Numbered from the stretch's first letter, positions 51,053 to 60,773 are shown. The stretch: 64,000 bases of DNA from Pedobacter chitinilyticus (GCF_003313385.1 NZ_QMHN01000005.1:1-64000), one strand, 5' to 3'. Numbers and translations: made by a program. The notes: generated from the sequence alone by a model not told the origin.

Positions 51053-53512
51053 ATGAAAAGAATTTTTCTATCATTTCTCCTAATTTTTATTGCCGTCTTA
51101 AGCTTTGCGCAATCAGGCGCTAACATTAAAGTTGACGAGCTTTCTGATGCCCAGATTTTGCAAATCGTAAAACAAGCAGAAGCAATGGGCTATACCACAG
51201 AAGCCCAGCTTGAGCAAGCTGCAGCTGCCAAAGGCATTAAAAAGGAAGAGATGGTCAAATTTAAGGCCAGGGTAGAAAAATTAAAAAAGCAAGGAGCGGG
51301 CTCACAAACTACAGACAAACCCTCTAGTGGCACAGGCAGGGAATACAGTGAGACTACTGATGGCGGTGCGATCAATAATGAAAAAAAAGAAGATGACGGA
51401 GAAATTCAGTCTAAGATATTTGGATCTGATTTGTTCAGAAATGGAAATATCACTTTTGAACCAAATTTAAGAATAGCAACACCCAAAAGTTATATTATTG
51501 GACCTGATGACAAGTTGATTATTGACTTAACAGGCGATAATGAGCGTACCTACAATCTTCAGGTTAGCCCAGAAGGAGTAATTAATTTAGAATATGTTGG
51601 AAGAATTTCCGTAGGTGGGCTAAGTATTGATCAAGCAGCTTCTAAAATTAAGTCGACAATGGCCAAAACCTATCCAGCTTTACGGAGTGGTAGAACTTCA
51701 GTCGCGGTAAATTTAGGTAATATTAGAAGTATTCAAGTGACGATCACGGGACAGGTGGTAAAAGCTGGAACCTACACTTTGCCATCTTTAGCAAATGTCT
51801 ATCGTGCTTTGTATATGTCTGGAGGTCCTTCTCAAAATGGTACTTTTAGAAATATACAAGTCATCAGAAATAATAAAATTGTTGCTAATGTTGATGTTTA
51901 TGATTTCCTTTTAAGAGGTATTCAGCAAGGCAATATTCGCTTACAAGATCAGGATGTGATTAATATTCCAGCTTACGATAAACGCGTAGAGATTTCTGGA
52001 GAAGTAAAAGATGCAGCGATCTTTGAGGTAAAAAATAATGAGACTTTGCAAGATGTGATCAATTTTGCAAAAGGTTTTACGGCAGATGCTTACACCGCAA
52101 AGATAAAATCATTTCAAAATACAGATAGAGAAAGACGAATTAGTGATATTTCAGAATCGCAATACAATACTTATCAACCCAAAAATGGCGATAAATTTAT
52201 CGTAGAGGCTATTTTGGAGCGTTTTGAGAATAGGGTTGAAATTATAGGGGCTGTGTTTAGACCAGGAGTTTATTCTTTAGACAATGGGCTAACACTTAAA
52301 GGTCTAATTCAAAAAGCAGATGGGATTACTGAGGATGCTTTCCTAAATCGAGGTTACATTAATCGTTTAAATCCAGATAAAACACAATATATTGTTTCAT
52401 TTGATGTCGCCAAAATTTTATCTGGAGAAGAAAAGGATATTCCTTTAACTCGAGAAGATAAAGTGACGATCAGTTCTATTTTTGATTTAAGAGAAGAATA
52501 TACCGTAACCATACAGGGTGAAGTGAGAGCTCCAGGAACTTTTGAATATTCGCAGAACCTCAAATTAGAAGATATTATTCAAATGGCCGGGGGCTTAAAA
52601 GAAGGGGCTACGCCAAACCGAATAGAAGTTTCGAGGAGAATAAAAAATTCAGATCCTACTTCAACTTCTTCTAAGACAGCAGATTTATTTGTAGTAAACA
52701 TTGATGAAAATCTGAGGGTTGTAGGCGATAAGTTCGAGATCAAGCCTTTCGATATTATTTCGGTAAGAAATTCCGAAGGTTACTCCGTTCAAAAGCAGGT
52801 GAAAATTGAAGGCGAGGTACTTTATCCTGGTATGTACACCATTACAAGCAAAGACTATCGGATATCAGACCTCATCAAAAGAGCAGGAGGTTTAACTTCT
52901 TTTGCCTATGCAGAAGGTGCGTCTTTAAAAAGACCTGGTGCTGAAAAGATAAATCCTGCAGATAAGAATGCTATCAATAATAAAGACGAAGAAGATAAGA
53001 AATTCGCCAATTTAGAAAGACTTCAAGAAAAAGATGCAAAAGATACTGGTGCAGTTAAAAAAGTAAAAGAAGAATTAGTTCAGTCTGACCTGGTGGGAAT
53101 TAACTTAGAAAAAATATTAAAGAAGCCTTTGTCAAGGCAGGATTTAATTTTGGAAGAAGGGGATGTTGTACGTGTGCCTAAACAGCTTCAAACCGTAAAG
53201 GTTACCGGTGAAGTATTAAATCCGAATAGCATCGTTTATGTGCCTGGTAAAAGCTTTAAGCAATATATTAATGGGGCAGGTGGGTTTACGAATTCAGCTT
53301 TGAAAAATAGAGCCTATATCAAATACGCGAATGGCTCAGCAGAGGCGGCAAAAAAATTCTTGTTTTTTAATAACTATCCTAAAGTTAGACCGGGAGCAGA
53401 AATTTTTGTGCCTGTAAAAGCTGAACGTGAAAAAATGAGTGCACAAGCTTGGGTAGGAATTGGTACAGGGGTAGCTTCATTAGCAGCCATTATTGTCAGC
53501 TTGTTTAGATAA
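51053..53512 (+). CDS. SLBB-rich polysaccharide export protein
   Basis: A protein of 819 residues, about twice the size of E. coli Wza. Signal peptide 1-19. An N-terminal helical region (about 25-110) precedes the export domain: PKSYIIGPDDKLIIDLTGDN, VSPEGVINLEYVGRISVGGL. Then several SLBB repeats, each opening like ITGQVVKAGTYTLP, ISGEVKDAAIFEVK, IIGAVFRPGVYSL, IQGEVRAPGTFEYS, IEGEVLYPGMYTIT and VTGEVLNPNSIVYV. A single hydrophobic helix ends the protein (WVGIGTGVASLAAIIVSLF). It should form the outer-membrane or envelope-spanning exit for the polymer. Confidence 0.9.
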   Translation: MKRIFLSFLLIFIAVLSFAQSGANIKVDELSDAQILQIVKQAEAMGYTTEAQLEQAAAAKGIKKEEMVKFKARVEKLKKQGAGSQTTDKPSSGTGREYSETTDGGAINNEKKEDDGEIQSKIFGSDLFRNGNITFEPNLRIATPKSYIIGPDDKLIIDLTGDNERTYNLQVSPEGVINLEYVGRISVGGLSIDQAASKIKSTMAKTYPALRSGRTSVAVNLGNIRSIQVTITGQVVKAGTYTLPSLANVYRALYMSGGPSQNGTFRNIQVIRNNKIVANVDVYDFLLRGIQQGNIRLQDQDVINIPAYDKRVEISGEVKDAAIFEVKNNETLQDVINFAKGFTADAYTAKIKSFQNTDRERRISDISESQYNTYQPKNGDKFIVEAILERFENRVEIIGAVFRPGVYSLDNGLTLKGLIQKADGITEDAFLNRGYINRLNPDKTQYIVSFDVAKILSGEEKDIPLTREDKVTISSIFDLREEYTVTIQGEVRAPGTFEYSQNLKLEDIIQMAGGLKEGATPNRIEVSRRIKNSDPTSTSSKTADLFVVNIDENLRVVGDKFEIKPFDIISVRNSEGYSVQKQVKIEGEVLYPGMYTITSKDYRISDLIKRAGGLTSFAYAEGASLKRPGAEKINPADKNAINNKDEEDKKFANLERLQEKDAKDTGAVKKVKEELVQSDLVGINLEKILKKPLSRQDLILEEGDVVRVPKQLQTVKVTGEVLNPNSIVYVPGKSFKQYINGAGGFTNSALKNRAYIKYANGSAEAAKKFLFFNNYPKVRPGAEIFVPVKAEREKMSAQAWVGIGTGVASLAAIIVSLFR

Positions 53513-53548
53513 GAACCCTTTTAAGCATTCTTTGGCCACAAAATCACA

Positions 53549-54817
53549 ATGAACAATTATAACATTGCCATTATAGGACTTGGATATGTGGGATTACCCT
53601 TGGCTATTGAATTTGCAAAGAAATACAAGGTTGTAGGCTTTGATATCAATGAAGAGAGAGTTAAAGAACTAAACAAAAGCGACGATAGGACCAAAGAAGC
53701 TAATTTGGTGGATTTGGAGGAAGTTTTGTTAAAAGGAGGACTTTCTTTTTCTTCTAATGTTAACGATTTAAAGAAATGTAATATTTACATTGTAACTGTA
53801 CCTACGCCAATTAATCAATTTAAGGCTCCTGATCTTGGACCCTTGCTAAGTGCTTCTAAAATGTTAGCGGAGGTAATAAGTAGGGGAGACATCGTTATCT
53901 ATGAATCTACCGTTTACCCTGGCTGTACGGAAGAAGATTGTGTGCCTATATTAGAGCAGTTTTCAGGGTTAACTTATAACAAAGATTTCTTTTGTGGCTA
54001 CTCTCCCGAAAGGATAAATCCAGGGGATAAAGTAAATACGCTGACTAAAATTAAAAAAGTAACTTCGGGTTCAACTCCCGAAATTGCAGAAATAGTAGAT
54101 CAATTGTACGGGAGTATTATTACTGCTGGAACACACAAGGCGCCAAGTTTAAAAGTTGCGGAGGCATCAAAAGCAATTGAAAATGCCCAAAGAGATGTTA
54201 ACATTTCCTTTGTAAATGAATTGGCCCTAATTTTCGATAGAATTGGCATCGATACCACAGACGTTATTGAAGCTGCAGGGACCAAATGGAATTTTTTAAA
54301 ATATAAGCCTGGGTTAGTTGGAGGGCACTGTATTGGTGTCGATCCATATTATTTGGCACATAAAGCCGAGTCGCTTGGTTATCACCCCGAAGTAATTCTT
54401 TCTGGAAGAAGAGTGAATGATAATATGGGGATGTTTGTGGCTAATAAGATGATCAAGTTGATGATTCATAAAGGTCATAAAGTCCAAGGCGCACGAGCGC
54501 TAATCTTGGGGGTCACTTTCAAAGAGAACTGTACCGATATCAGAAATTCGAGAGTCATAGATATTTTCACAGAATTAAAACAATTTGGTTTGGAAGTTGA
54601 TGTTTATGACCCACATGCAGATGCTTCAGAAGTAAAAAGTGAATATCAAATTGATCTGATTCCCAAGATTGATAAACGATATGATGCCATAGTGCTAGCG
54701 GTAAGTCACCAAGAATTTTTAAATCTCAACTTTTCCAAATTAAGGAAAGATGAACAATCAGTAATTTTTGATACCAAAGCGTTTCTAGATAGAAATATCA
54801 TCGATGCTAGACTTTAA
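53549..54817 (+). CDS. UDP-sugar 6-dehydrogenase (WbpA/TviB type)
   Basis: A protein of 422 residues of the UDP-glucose/UDP-GlcNAc dehydrogenase family. IAIIGLGYVGLPLAIEFAKK opens the NAD fold; YSPERINPGDK is the TviB/WbpA-type signature; GGHCIGVDPYYLAHKAESLG carries the catalytic Cys. It oxidises UDP-GlcNAc (or GalNAc) C6 to the uronate with two NAD. Context decides between the two: the next three genes match the WbpE/D/B steps, so UDP-GlcNAcA is the likely product. It overlaps the next gene by 14 bases. Confidence 0.88.
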   Translation: MNNYNIAIIGLGYVGLPLAIEFAKKYKVVGFDINEERVKELNKSDDRTKEANLVDLEEVLLKGGLSFSSNVNDLKKCNIYIVTVPTPINQFKAPDLGPLLSASKMLAEVISRGDIVIYESTVYPGCTEEDCVPILEQFSGLTYNKDFFCGYSPERINPGDKVNTLTKIKKVTSGSTPEIAEIVDQLYGSIITAGTHKAPSLKVAEASKAIENAQRDVNISFVNELALIFDRIGIDTTDVIEAAGTKWNFLKYKPGLVGGHCIGVDPYYLAHKAESLGYHPEVILSGRRVNDNMGMFVANKMIKLMIHKGHKVQGARALILGVTFKENCTDIRNSRVIDIFTELKQFGLEVDVYDPHADASEVKSEYQIDLIPKIDKRYDAIVLAVSHQEFLNLNFSKLRKDEQSVIFDTKAFLDRNIIDARL

Positions 54818-55934
54818 ATTGAAAATTCCTTTCTTTGAGGCAAAGGCAGCCTATCATCATCGGCGAGAATTCATTGATGAAGCTATTCAAAAAGTGCTAT
54901 CAAATGGTAATTATATCAATGGCCCTGAAGTTTCTGAATTTGCCTCAAACCTGGCTACATATCTAAATGTTGAGCAGGTAATTCCTTGCGGTAACGGCAC
55001 AGATGCTTTGTGCTTAGCCCTGATGGCATTAGATTTAAATCCAGGTGACGAAGTCATGATACCCTCTTTCAATTTTATAGCAGCGGCTGAAGCCGTAGCG
55101 CTATTAGGCTTTAAACCTGTTTTTGTTGAGGTGAAGGAGGATAGCTTTAATGTTGACTGTGCTAGTCTAGAGAAGAATATGACCAAAAGAACAAAGGCTA
55201 TTATCGTAGTGCATTTGTTTGGTCTGTCTTCACAAATGGAGCAGGTATTGGCAATTGCAAGGAGAAATAACTTATTTGTGATCGAAGATGTCGCCCAATC
55301 TTTAGGGGGAAGTTATAACGGTCAAAAATTAGGCACATTAGGGCACATTGGATGTACTTCGTTTTTCCCTACTAAAAACTTGGCTTGCTTTGGTGATGGT
55401 GGCGCTGTATTCACCAATGATTTGGGCTTGGCGAAGAAAATCAAAATGCTTGCCAATCATGGACAGCAAAAAAAGTACGATCATGTTTACATTGGGCTAA
55501 ACTCTAGATTGGATACCATTCAGGCAGCAGTTTTAAATGTTCAATTGCCATGGTTAGACGAATTGATCGAAAATCGCAGGAAAATTGCAGTATATTATTT
55601 GCAAAATCTAAAAGGAATAGCTAGTATTTCACTGCCACAAGTTGATGATAATCATACTTATAATCAATTTTGTATTCTGTTTAAGGATAAGGAAATGAGA
55701 GATGGTCTCAAAAAATTTTTGGCTGAAAATGGTGTAGATACAATGGTTTACTATCCCCTACCAACTCATTTGCAGTTAGCTTTTGCTAAAAGCGGATATA
55801 AATTGGGAGATTTGCCCGTATCCGAAAGACTTTGTGATCAAATATTGGCGCTACCAATTTATCCAGGGCTTAGTACTGAAAATCAGTCACTTATTGTTAG
55901 TCTCATTACAAGTTTCACCAATGAAACTAAATAA
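54804..55934 (+). CDS. DegT/DnrJ/EryC1/StrS aminotransferase (WbpE-like)
   Basis: A PLP enzyme of 376 residues. PCGNGTDALCLALMALDLNP, MIPSFNFIAAAEAVALLGFK, VIEDVAQSLGGSYNGQKLGT and FFPTKNLACFGDGGAVF (PLP Lys in TKN) are the sugar-aminotransferase hallmarks. Next to the WbpA-, D- and B-like genes it should aminate C3 of the 3-keto-uronate with glutamate as donor. It overlaps both neighbours by 14 bases. Confidence 0.9.
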   Translation: MLDFKLKIPFFEAKAAYHHRREFIDEAIQKVLSNGNYINGPEVSEFASNLATYLNVEQVIPCGNGTDALCLALMALDLNPGDEVMIPSFNFIAAAEAVALLGFKPVFVEVKEDSFNVDCASLEKNMTKRTKAIIVVHLFGLSSQMEQVLAIARRNNLFVIEDVAQSLGGSYNGQKLGTLGHIGCTSFFPTKNLACFGDGGAVFTNDLGLAKKIKMLANHGQQKKYDHVYIGLNSRLDTIQAAVLNVQLPWLDELIENRRKIAVYYLQNLKGIASISLPQVDDNHTYNQFCILFKDKEMRDGLKKFLAENGVDTMVYYPLPTHLQLAFAKSGYKLGDLPVSERLCDQILALPIYPGLSTENQSLIVSLITSFTNETK

Positions 55935-56523
55935 TTATTTTGCACATGAAACAGCAGTCATTGATGAGGGGGCAATCATAGGCTTTGGAACTAAGATTTG
56001 GCATTTTTGCCATGTGATGAACAGCGCAAAGATTGGTCAGGGCTGTATCTTAGGGCAAAATGTAATGGTGGCAAGCAACGTTGAAATTGGAGATAGCGTG
56101 AAGATCCAAAACAACGTATCCGTATATGAGGGTGTAACGATAGAAGACGATGTTTTTATTGGACCGTCAGTGGTATTCACGAATATTAAAAATCCTAGAA
56201 GTTTTATCAATCGTAAAGCCGAATTTAAAGCAACGATAATAAAAAAGGGCGCATCAATAGGCGCTAATGCAACTATTCTTTGCGGAAATATCATAGGGAA
56301 ATATGCCTTAATTGGAGCAGGAACCGTTGTTACCAAAGATGTGAAAGCATACTCTTTGGTCGTCGGTAATCCGATGAAGCATATAGGCTGGGTAAGTGAG
56401 TTTGGGTGTAGTCTAAATTTTAATATCAGCGACACAGCCAAATGCTCAGAAAGTGGACAACTTTATAGATTATTGAATAATCAAGTCTTTAACTTAGGAG
56501 ATAATAGCTTAAATGAAGGTTAA
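55921..56523 (+). CDS. Hexapeptide N-acetyltransferase (WbpD-like)
   Basis: A protein of 200 residues with a left-handed beta-helix of hexapeptide repeats (IGQGCILGQNVMVASNVEIG, VKIQNNVSVYEGVTIEDDVF). The ending LVVGNPMKHIGWVSEFG is typical of WbpD, which acetylates the 3-amino group of UDP-GlcNAc3NA. The ATG at 55921 fits the family; a longer frame begins inside the aminotransferase gene. It overlaps the oxidoreductase gene by 11 bases. Confidence 0.9.
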   Translation: MKLNNYFAHETAVIDEGAIIGFGTKIWHFCHVMNSAKIGQGCILGQNVMVASNVEIGDSVKIQNNVSVYEGVTIEDDVFIGPSVVFTNIKNPRSFINRKAEFKATIIKKGASIGANATILCGNIIGKYALIGAGTVVTKDVKAYSLVVGNPMKHIGWVSEFGCSLNFNISDTAKCSESGQLYRLLNNQVFNLGDNSLNEG

Positions 56524-57553
56524 ATTTGCCATATTGGGCTGCGGACATATCGGTAAAAAGCACGCTGAGCTCGTAGCTCAGCACCCCGATGCAGAGCTAG
56601 TGGCAATGATTGATCCTGCTTACGAACAGTTAGAGATACTTGGTAGCAATGTTAACCACTTTCAAAGTTTAGATGATTTCTTCAAACAAAAAATAGAAGT
56701 TGATGTTATCAACATTTGCACGCCTAATGGATTGCATGCTGAGCAAGCTATTCAATGTTTAAACCAAGGTCATCACGTAGTTATCGAAAAGCCAATAGCC
56801 TTAAAAATAGACGATGCCAATGCGATTTTAGCAGCTGCAGATAGAAATCGTAAACATGTTTTCCCAGTGGTGCAGAACAGATACTCTTCAACAGTTAAAT
56901 GGCTGAAAGAATTGGTTGAGAATAGTTCTTTAGGAACTATTTATATGCTTCAATTAAATTGCTTTTGGAATAGAGATGAACATTATTACCACAAAGGAAG
57001 TTGGCACGGTACACTAGCTTTAGATGGAGGCCCCTTATATACTCAGTTTTCCCATTTTATAGATGTTCTAAATTGGATCTTTGGTCCAATGACTAACATC
57101 AACTCCAAATTTTATAACTTCAACCATCAAAATAATACCGAGTTTGAAGACAGTGGCCTAATCACTTTTGAAATTAATGGTGCTGCAGGAACAATTTCGT
57201 ATTCCACTTCAGTTTTTCAAAGTAATTTTGAAAGCAGCATTACAGTTGTCGCCGAAAACGGAACGGTGAAAATTGGGGGACAGTATATGAATAGCTTGGA
57301 GTATTGTCAAATCGGTGGTGTTGATAGACCTATCTTAGAAGAAAGCGCTATTGGAAACGACTATGGTACCTACAAAGGTTCTGCTTTTAATCATCAACAG
57401 GTAATTAACAATGTGGTCGATGTACTCAATGATTTGGAAAAGCCTTATGTGTCACTAGGGGGAGGTATCCAAGTAGTTGAAAGCATCTCCCAGATCTATA
57501 AGCATAGGAATGTCGAAAAAATTATACTAGAAAAAGAAAAACATCTAGTTTAG
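56513..57553 (+). CDS. Gfo/Idh/MocA oxidoreductase (WbpB-like)
   Basis: A protein of 346 residues. KFAILGCGHIGKKHAELVAQ is the NAD-binding start; VINICTPNGLHAEQAIQCLN and HHVVIEKPIALKIDDANAIL carry the EKP motif; WHGTLALDGGPLYTQFSHFI is the substrate-side signature. In the WbpA-E-D-B route this enzyme oxidises C3 of UDP-GlcNAcA. It is the last gene of the overlapping quartet; the C2-epimerase WbpI that makes the manno form is not in the window. Confidence 0.87.
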   Translation: MKVKFAILGCGHIGKKHAELVAQHPDAELVAMIDPAYEQLEILGSNVNHFQSLDDFFKQKIEVDVINICTPNGLHAEQAIQCLNQGHHVVIEKPIALKIDDANAILAAADRNRKHVFPVVQNRYSSTVKWLKELVENSSLGTIYMLQLNCFWNRDEHYYHKGSWHGTLALDGGPLYTQFSHFIDVLNWIFGPMTNINSKFYNFNHQNNTEFEDSGLITFEINGAAGTISYSTSVFQSNFESSITVVAENGTVKIGGQYMNSLEYCQIGGVDRPILEESAIGNDYGTYKGSAFNHQQVINNVVDVLNDLEKPYVSLGGGIQVVESISQIYKHRNVEKIILEKEKHLV

Positions 57554-57567
57554 TATTTATTTAGCAA

Positions 57568-58671
57568 ATGGCAAACGAAGTTGAAAAAAGTAAATTAGTA
57601 CAAGAAGATGAGATTTCTTTGAAAGAACTCATTCTGAAAATTAGGGAATGGTGGCAATATCTTTGGAGTAAAAAGTGGATCATCATTGCCGCGGGACTTA
57701 TCGGTGGTTTATTGGGTTTAGGCTACGCTGTTATCAAAAAACCTATTTATACAGCTACGACTACTTTTGTTTTAGAGAGTGGTGAGAAAAGTGGCGGCTT
57801 GGGTAGTTTGGCGGGCTTGGCGTCCATGGCTGGAGTAGATTTAGGCGGTGGTGGCGGTGGTATTTTCCAAGGAGAAAATATTATAGAGTTATATAAATCT
57901 AGAACCATGTTGGAGAAGACTTTGCTAAGCGGAGTGGATAGTATATCTCAACAGCCTTTGATTGAAAGATATCTAGAATTCAGTGGAATGCGTAAAAATT
58001 GGAAAGACAAACCTGAATTACAAAGTTTACAGTTCACAGTTGGTGAAGTATTAAGCCATATGAAAGAAGCACAACATCGTCGTTTAAAAGATAGTATAGT
58101 TAGCAAAATTGTAGAAGATTTGAACAAAACTAGCCTAGCGATAACCAAACCTGATAAGAAGTTAAGTATCATTAAAGTTAATGTCAACTCAAAGGATGAA
58201 ATTTTTGCTAAACGTTTCAACGAGGAGTTGGTAGATAATGTCAACGAATTCTATATCCAAACTAAAACAAAAAAATCCCTGGATAATGTAAACATACTCC
58301 AGCATAAAACAGATTCAGTACGGGCAGTAATGAATGGTGCTATTTACAGTGCAGTAGCTGTAGCAGACGCCACTCCAAATGCAAATCCGACAAGACAAGT
58401 ACAGCGTGTAGCTCCAATTCAGCGAGCACAGTTTTCTGCTGAGACGAATAAAGCGATTTTAGGAGAAATGGTAAAAAACTTAGAAATGAGTAAAATGGCT
58501 TTACTTAAAGAAACCCCCTTGATACAAGTAGTTGATGAGCCGGTTTATCCGTTGGATAAGCACAATCTCGGGAAAATAAATGCATTTATTATTGGCAGTT
58601 TTATATTAGCTATATTAGCAATTATCGTTGTTGTGATAAAGAAGGTTTTATTTTCTATTATTAATCTTTAA
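57568..58671 (+). CDS. Wzz-type chain-length/co-polymerase protein
   Basis: An inner-membrane protein of 367 residues with two transmembrane helices (about 39-58 and 337-360) enclosing a periplasmic domain. ISLKELILKIREWWQYLW precedes helix 1; YAVIKKPIYTATTTFVLESG follows it. A Gly/Leu/Ala-rich segment (about 72-95) is unusual for Wzz. The Pro-rich motif before helix 2 reads VVDEPVYPLDKHNLGKINAF. No tyrosine-kinase domain is fused and none is adjacent. It should set polymer length with a Wzy polymerase not seen here. Confidence 0.85.
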   Translation: MANEVEKSKLVQEDEISLKELILKIREWWQYLWSKKWIIIAAGLIGGLLGLGYAVIKKPIYTATTTFVLESGEKSGGLGSLAGLASMAGVDLGGGGGGIFQGENIIELYKSRTMLEKTLLSGVDSISQQPLIERYLEFSGMRKNWKDKPELQSLQFTVGEVLSHMKEAQHRRLKDSIVSKIVEDLNKTSLAITKPDKKLSIIKVNVNSKDEIFAKRFNEELVDNVNEFYIQTKTKKSLDNVNILQHKTDSVRAVMNGAIYSAVAVADATPNANPTRQVQRVAPIQRAQFSAETNKAILGEMVKNLEMSKMALLKETPLIQVVDEPVYPLDKHNLGKINAFIIGSFILAILAIIVVVIKKVLFSIINL

Positions 58672-58681
58672 TTATAAAACA

Positions 58682-59767
58682 ATGATACCAGTTACAAAGC
58701 CATTTTTACCAGCTAAAGAGGTATATCAAAAATATTTAGATGGTATTTGGCATCGTAGATGGCTGACAAATATGGGGCCACTAGCAAGCGAATTAGAACT
58801 TAAATTAAAAGTACATTTAAATGTTAAACATTTATTATTTGTAACCAACGGTACCATTGCTTTACAAATGGCAATTAAAGCCCTTAATTTAAGTGGAGAG
58901 ATTATTACAACACCTTTTTCGTTCATAGCAACTACAAGTTGTATTGTGTGGGAGAATTGTAAACCAGTATTTGTAGATATTGATGAGCATTCATTAAATA
59001 TTGATCCAAATAAAATTGAGCAAGCCATTACTGACAAAACAACTGCTATTTTGGCAACCCATGTATATGGAAATCCCTGCGATGTAATAGCCTTACAAAA
59101 AATAGCCGATAAGCATAACTTAAAGATTATTTACGATGGAGCACATGCTTTTGGAGTAGAGGTAAATGGAAAATCGATATTTGAATATGGAGATATTTCC
59201 ACATGTAGTTTACACGCAACAAAACTTTACCACTCTATTGAAGGTGGATTAATCTTTACAAAAGAAGCTGATCTATTAAAAAAAATGGCTTATATCAGAA
59301 ATTTTGGATTTGATGGGCCAGAGGCTTTTAGTGAACTAGGAATAAATGGTAAAAATTCTGAGTTTCATGCAGCTATGGGGTTAGCTAATCTAGAAATGAT
59401 AACACAAATCCACGAGAATAGGAAAAAGTTGTGTGAGCGTTATGACGAAAAGCTAAAAAACTTTAAGGCAATTAAACCTTTATGGAGGCATGACGCTTCT
59501 CAAAATTATGCATATTACCCAGTCGTGGTAGAAAGTGAAGCTTTACTTCATAAAAGTATAGAAACTCTCACTGCACATGAAATATTTGTTCGTAGATATT
59601 TTTATCCTTCGTTAGCTAGTGTGCTACCCTATCTAAAACCAGTTGAAATGCCTGTTACGGATAGCATTGCCTCTAGAGTTATGTGTCTTCCTCTTTATGA
59701 GGATTTGACTGTTGAGGAAGTTGATTTGATTTGTAGATTAATATTAAGAAACCAAAATAATAGTTAA
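58682..59767 (+). CDS. VioA-like sugar aminotransferase (DegT family)
   Basis: A PLP enzyme of 361 residues. It opens IPVTKPFLPAKEVYQKYLDG and has FVTNGTIALQMAIKALNLSG, ITTPFSFIATTSCIVWENCK, IIYDGAHAFGVEVNGKSIF and SLHATKLYHSIEGGLIFT, where the Lys of HATK holds PLP. This pattern is that of VioA/FdtB-type enzymes, which place an amino group on C4 or C3 of a keto-deoxy sugar. No dTDP-sugar genes are present; the keto sugar from Gmd is an alternative substrate (inference). It opens a visibly more AT-rich stretch. Confidence 0.87.
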   Translation: MIPVTKPFLPAKEVYQKYLDGIWHRRWLTNMGPLASELELKLKVHLNVKHLLFVTNGTIALQMAIKALNLSGEIITTPFSFIATTSCIVWENCKPVFVDIDEHSLNIDPNKIEQAITDKTTAILATHVYGNPCDVIALQKIADKHNLKIIYDGAHAFGVEVNGKSIFEYGDISTCSLHATKLYHSIEGGLIFTKEADLLKKMAYIRNFGFDGPEAFSELGINGKNSEFHAAMGLANLEMITQIHENRKKLCERYDEKLKNFKAIKPLWRHDASQNYAYYPVVVESEALLHKSIETLTAHEIFVRRYFYPSLASVLPYLKPVEMPVTDSIASRVMCLPLYEDLTVEEVDLICRLILRNQNNS

Positions 59768-59768
59768 A

Positions 59769-60773
59769 ATGTATAATATTGCAGTTAGTGGAGTTGGGGG
59801 TGGTGTTGGTCAAAGTATTTTAAAATCTCTTGAAAATTCAGGATATAATATAATTGCCTTAGATGGTGAGGTATTGGCACCTGGCTTGTATGCTTCGAAA
59901 TCATCATATCTTATCCCCTACGCAAATAATCCAGATTATATCGCCTCACTTCTAGATATTTTTGAAAGAGAAAAAGTAGACCTTTTTTTCCCAGGTCTAG
60001 ATGCAGAACTAATGCCGCTTGCATTAAACAAAGATCTTTTTTCAAAAATTGGAACAACAGTTGTTGTGAGCAGCCCAGAAGTAATCGAAATTTCTGATAA
60101 TAAACTTCAAACTTATATTAAATTAACCGAAGCTGGTGTCACTGTTCCTACTACTGTAGATGCGAAAGACTTTGACCTTAATATGATTAATTTTCCTATT
60201 ATCATCAAACAAAAAGTTGGAGGGGCTAGATCTAAAAATATTTTTTTAGCTAAAAATGAAGATGAGTGGAATGCAATTAGAGCTAATATGGGTACGACTA
60301 TAGATAAGTATATAGTTATGGAATATATTGAAGGTGATGAGTATACATGTGGTTCTGTAAATTTAGACAATATGTGTAAGGGGGTAATTGTAATGAGAAG
60401 AATATTAAGGGATGGGGATACGCATAAATGTTTTTCTGTAAAAGATGAGCTTATTGAGCAATCTGTTAGGCGGGTTGTAGAAGCTATTAAGCCTTTTGGA
60501 GCTTGCAATGTTCAGTTGAGAGTTAAGGATAATGTGCCTTATATCTTTGAAATTAATGCACGCTGCTCAGGAACGACAGCTTCTCGAACATTATGTGGTT
60601 TTAATGAGCCAAAAATGATTGCAGACTTTATATTAAAAGGGCTAACTCCAAATTATACGATTGAAGAAAAAACAATATTAAGATACTGGAAAGAGCATGT
60701 TGTAGAAAACAATTTAGTCAGTCATCTCAAGTCAACAGGACATATTTCTCAGGAACATTATTCTGCACTATGA
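59769..60773 (+). CDS. ATP-grasp ligase
   Basis: A protein of 334 residues. The pre-ATP-grasp part starts AVSGVGGGVGQSILKSLENS and has VDLFFPGLDAELMPLALN; the ATP-grasp core has NFPIIIKQKVGGARSKNIF, IVMEYIEGDEYTCGSVNLDN and VPYIFEINARCSGTTASRTL (metal site in EINAR). It resembles the carbamoyl-phosphate-synthase-like ligases found in polysaccharide loci. Such enzymes form an amide or peptide bond with ATP; here an amino-acid or acyl link to an amino sugar is the natural guess (inference). It is 1 base after the aminotransferase stop and overlaps the next gene by 4. Confidence 0.85.
   Translation: MYNIAVSGVGGGVGQSILKSLENSGYNIIALDGEVLAPGLYASKSSYLIPYANNPDYIASLLDIFEREKVDLFFPGLDAELMPLALNKDLFSKIGTTVVVSSPEVIEISDNKLQTYIKLTEAGVTVPTTVDAKDFDLNMINFPIIIKQKVGGARSKNIFLAKNEDEWNAIRANMGTTIDKYIVMEYIEGDEYTCGSVNLDNMCKGVIVMRRILRDGDTHKCFSVKDELIEQSVRRVVEAIKPFGACNVQLRVKDNVPYIFEINARCSGTTASRTLCGFNEPKMIADFILKGLTPNYTIEEKTILRYWKEHVVENNLVSHLKSTGHISQEHYSAL

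Noticed and set aside
56037..56441. 134-codon frame antisense to the WbpD-like gene
   Set aside because: Shadow of the hexapeptide-repeat gene; repeats on the coding strand create long open frames on the other.
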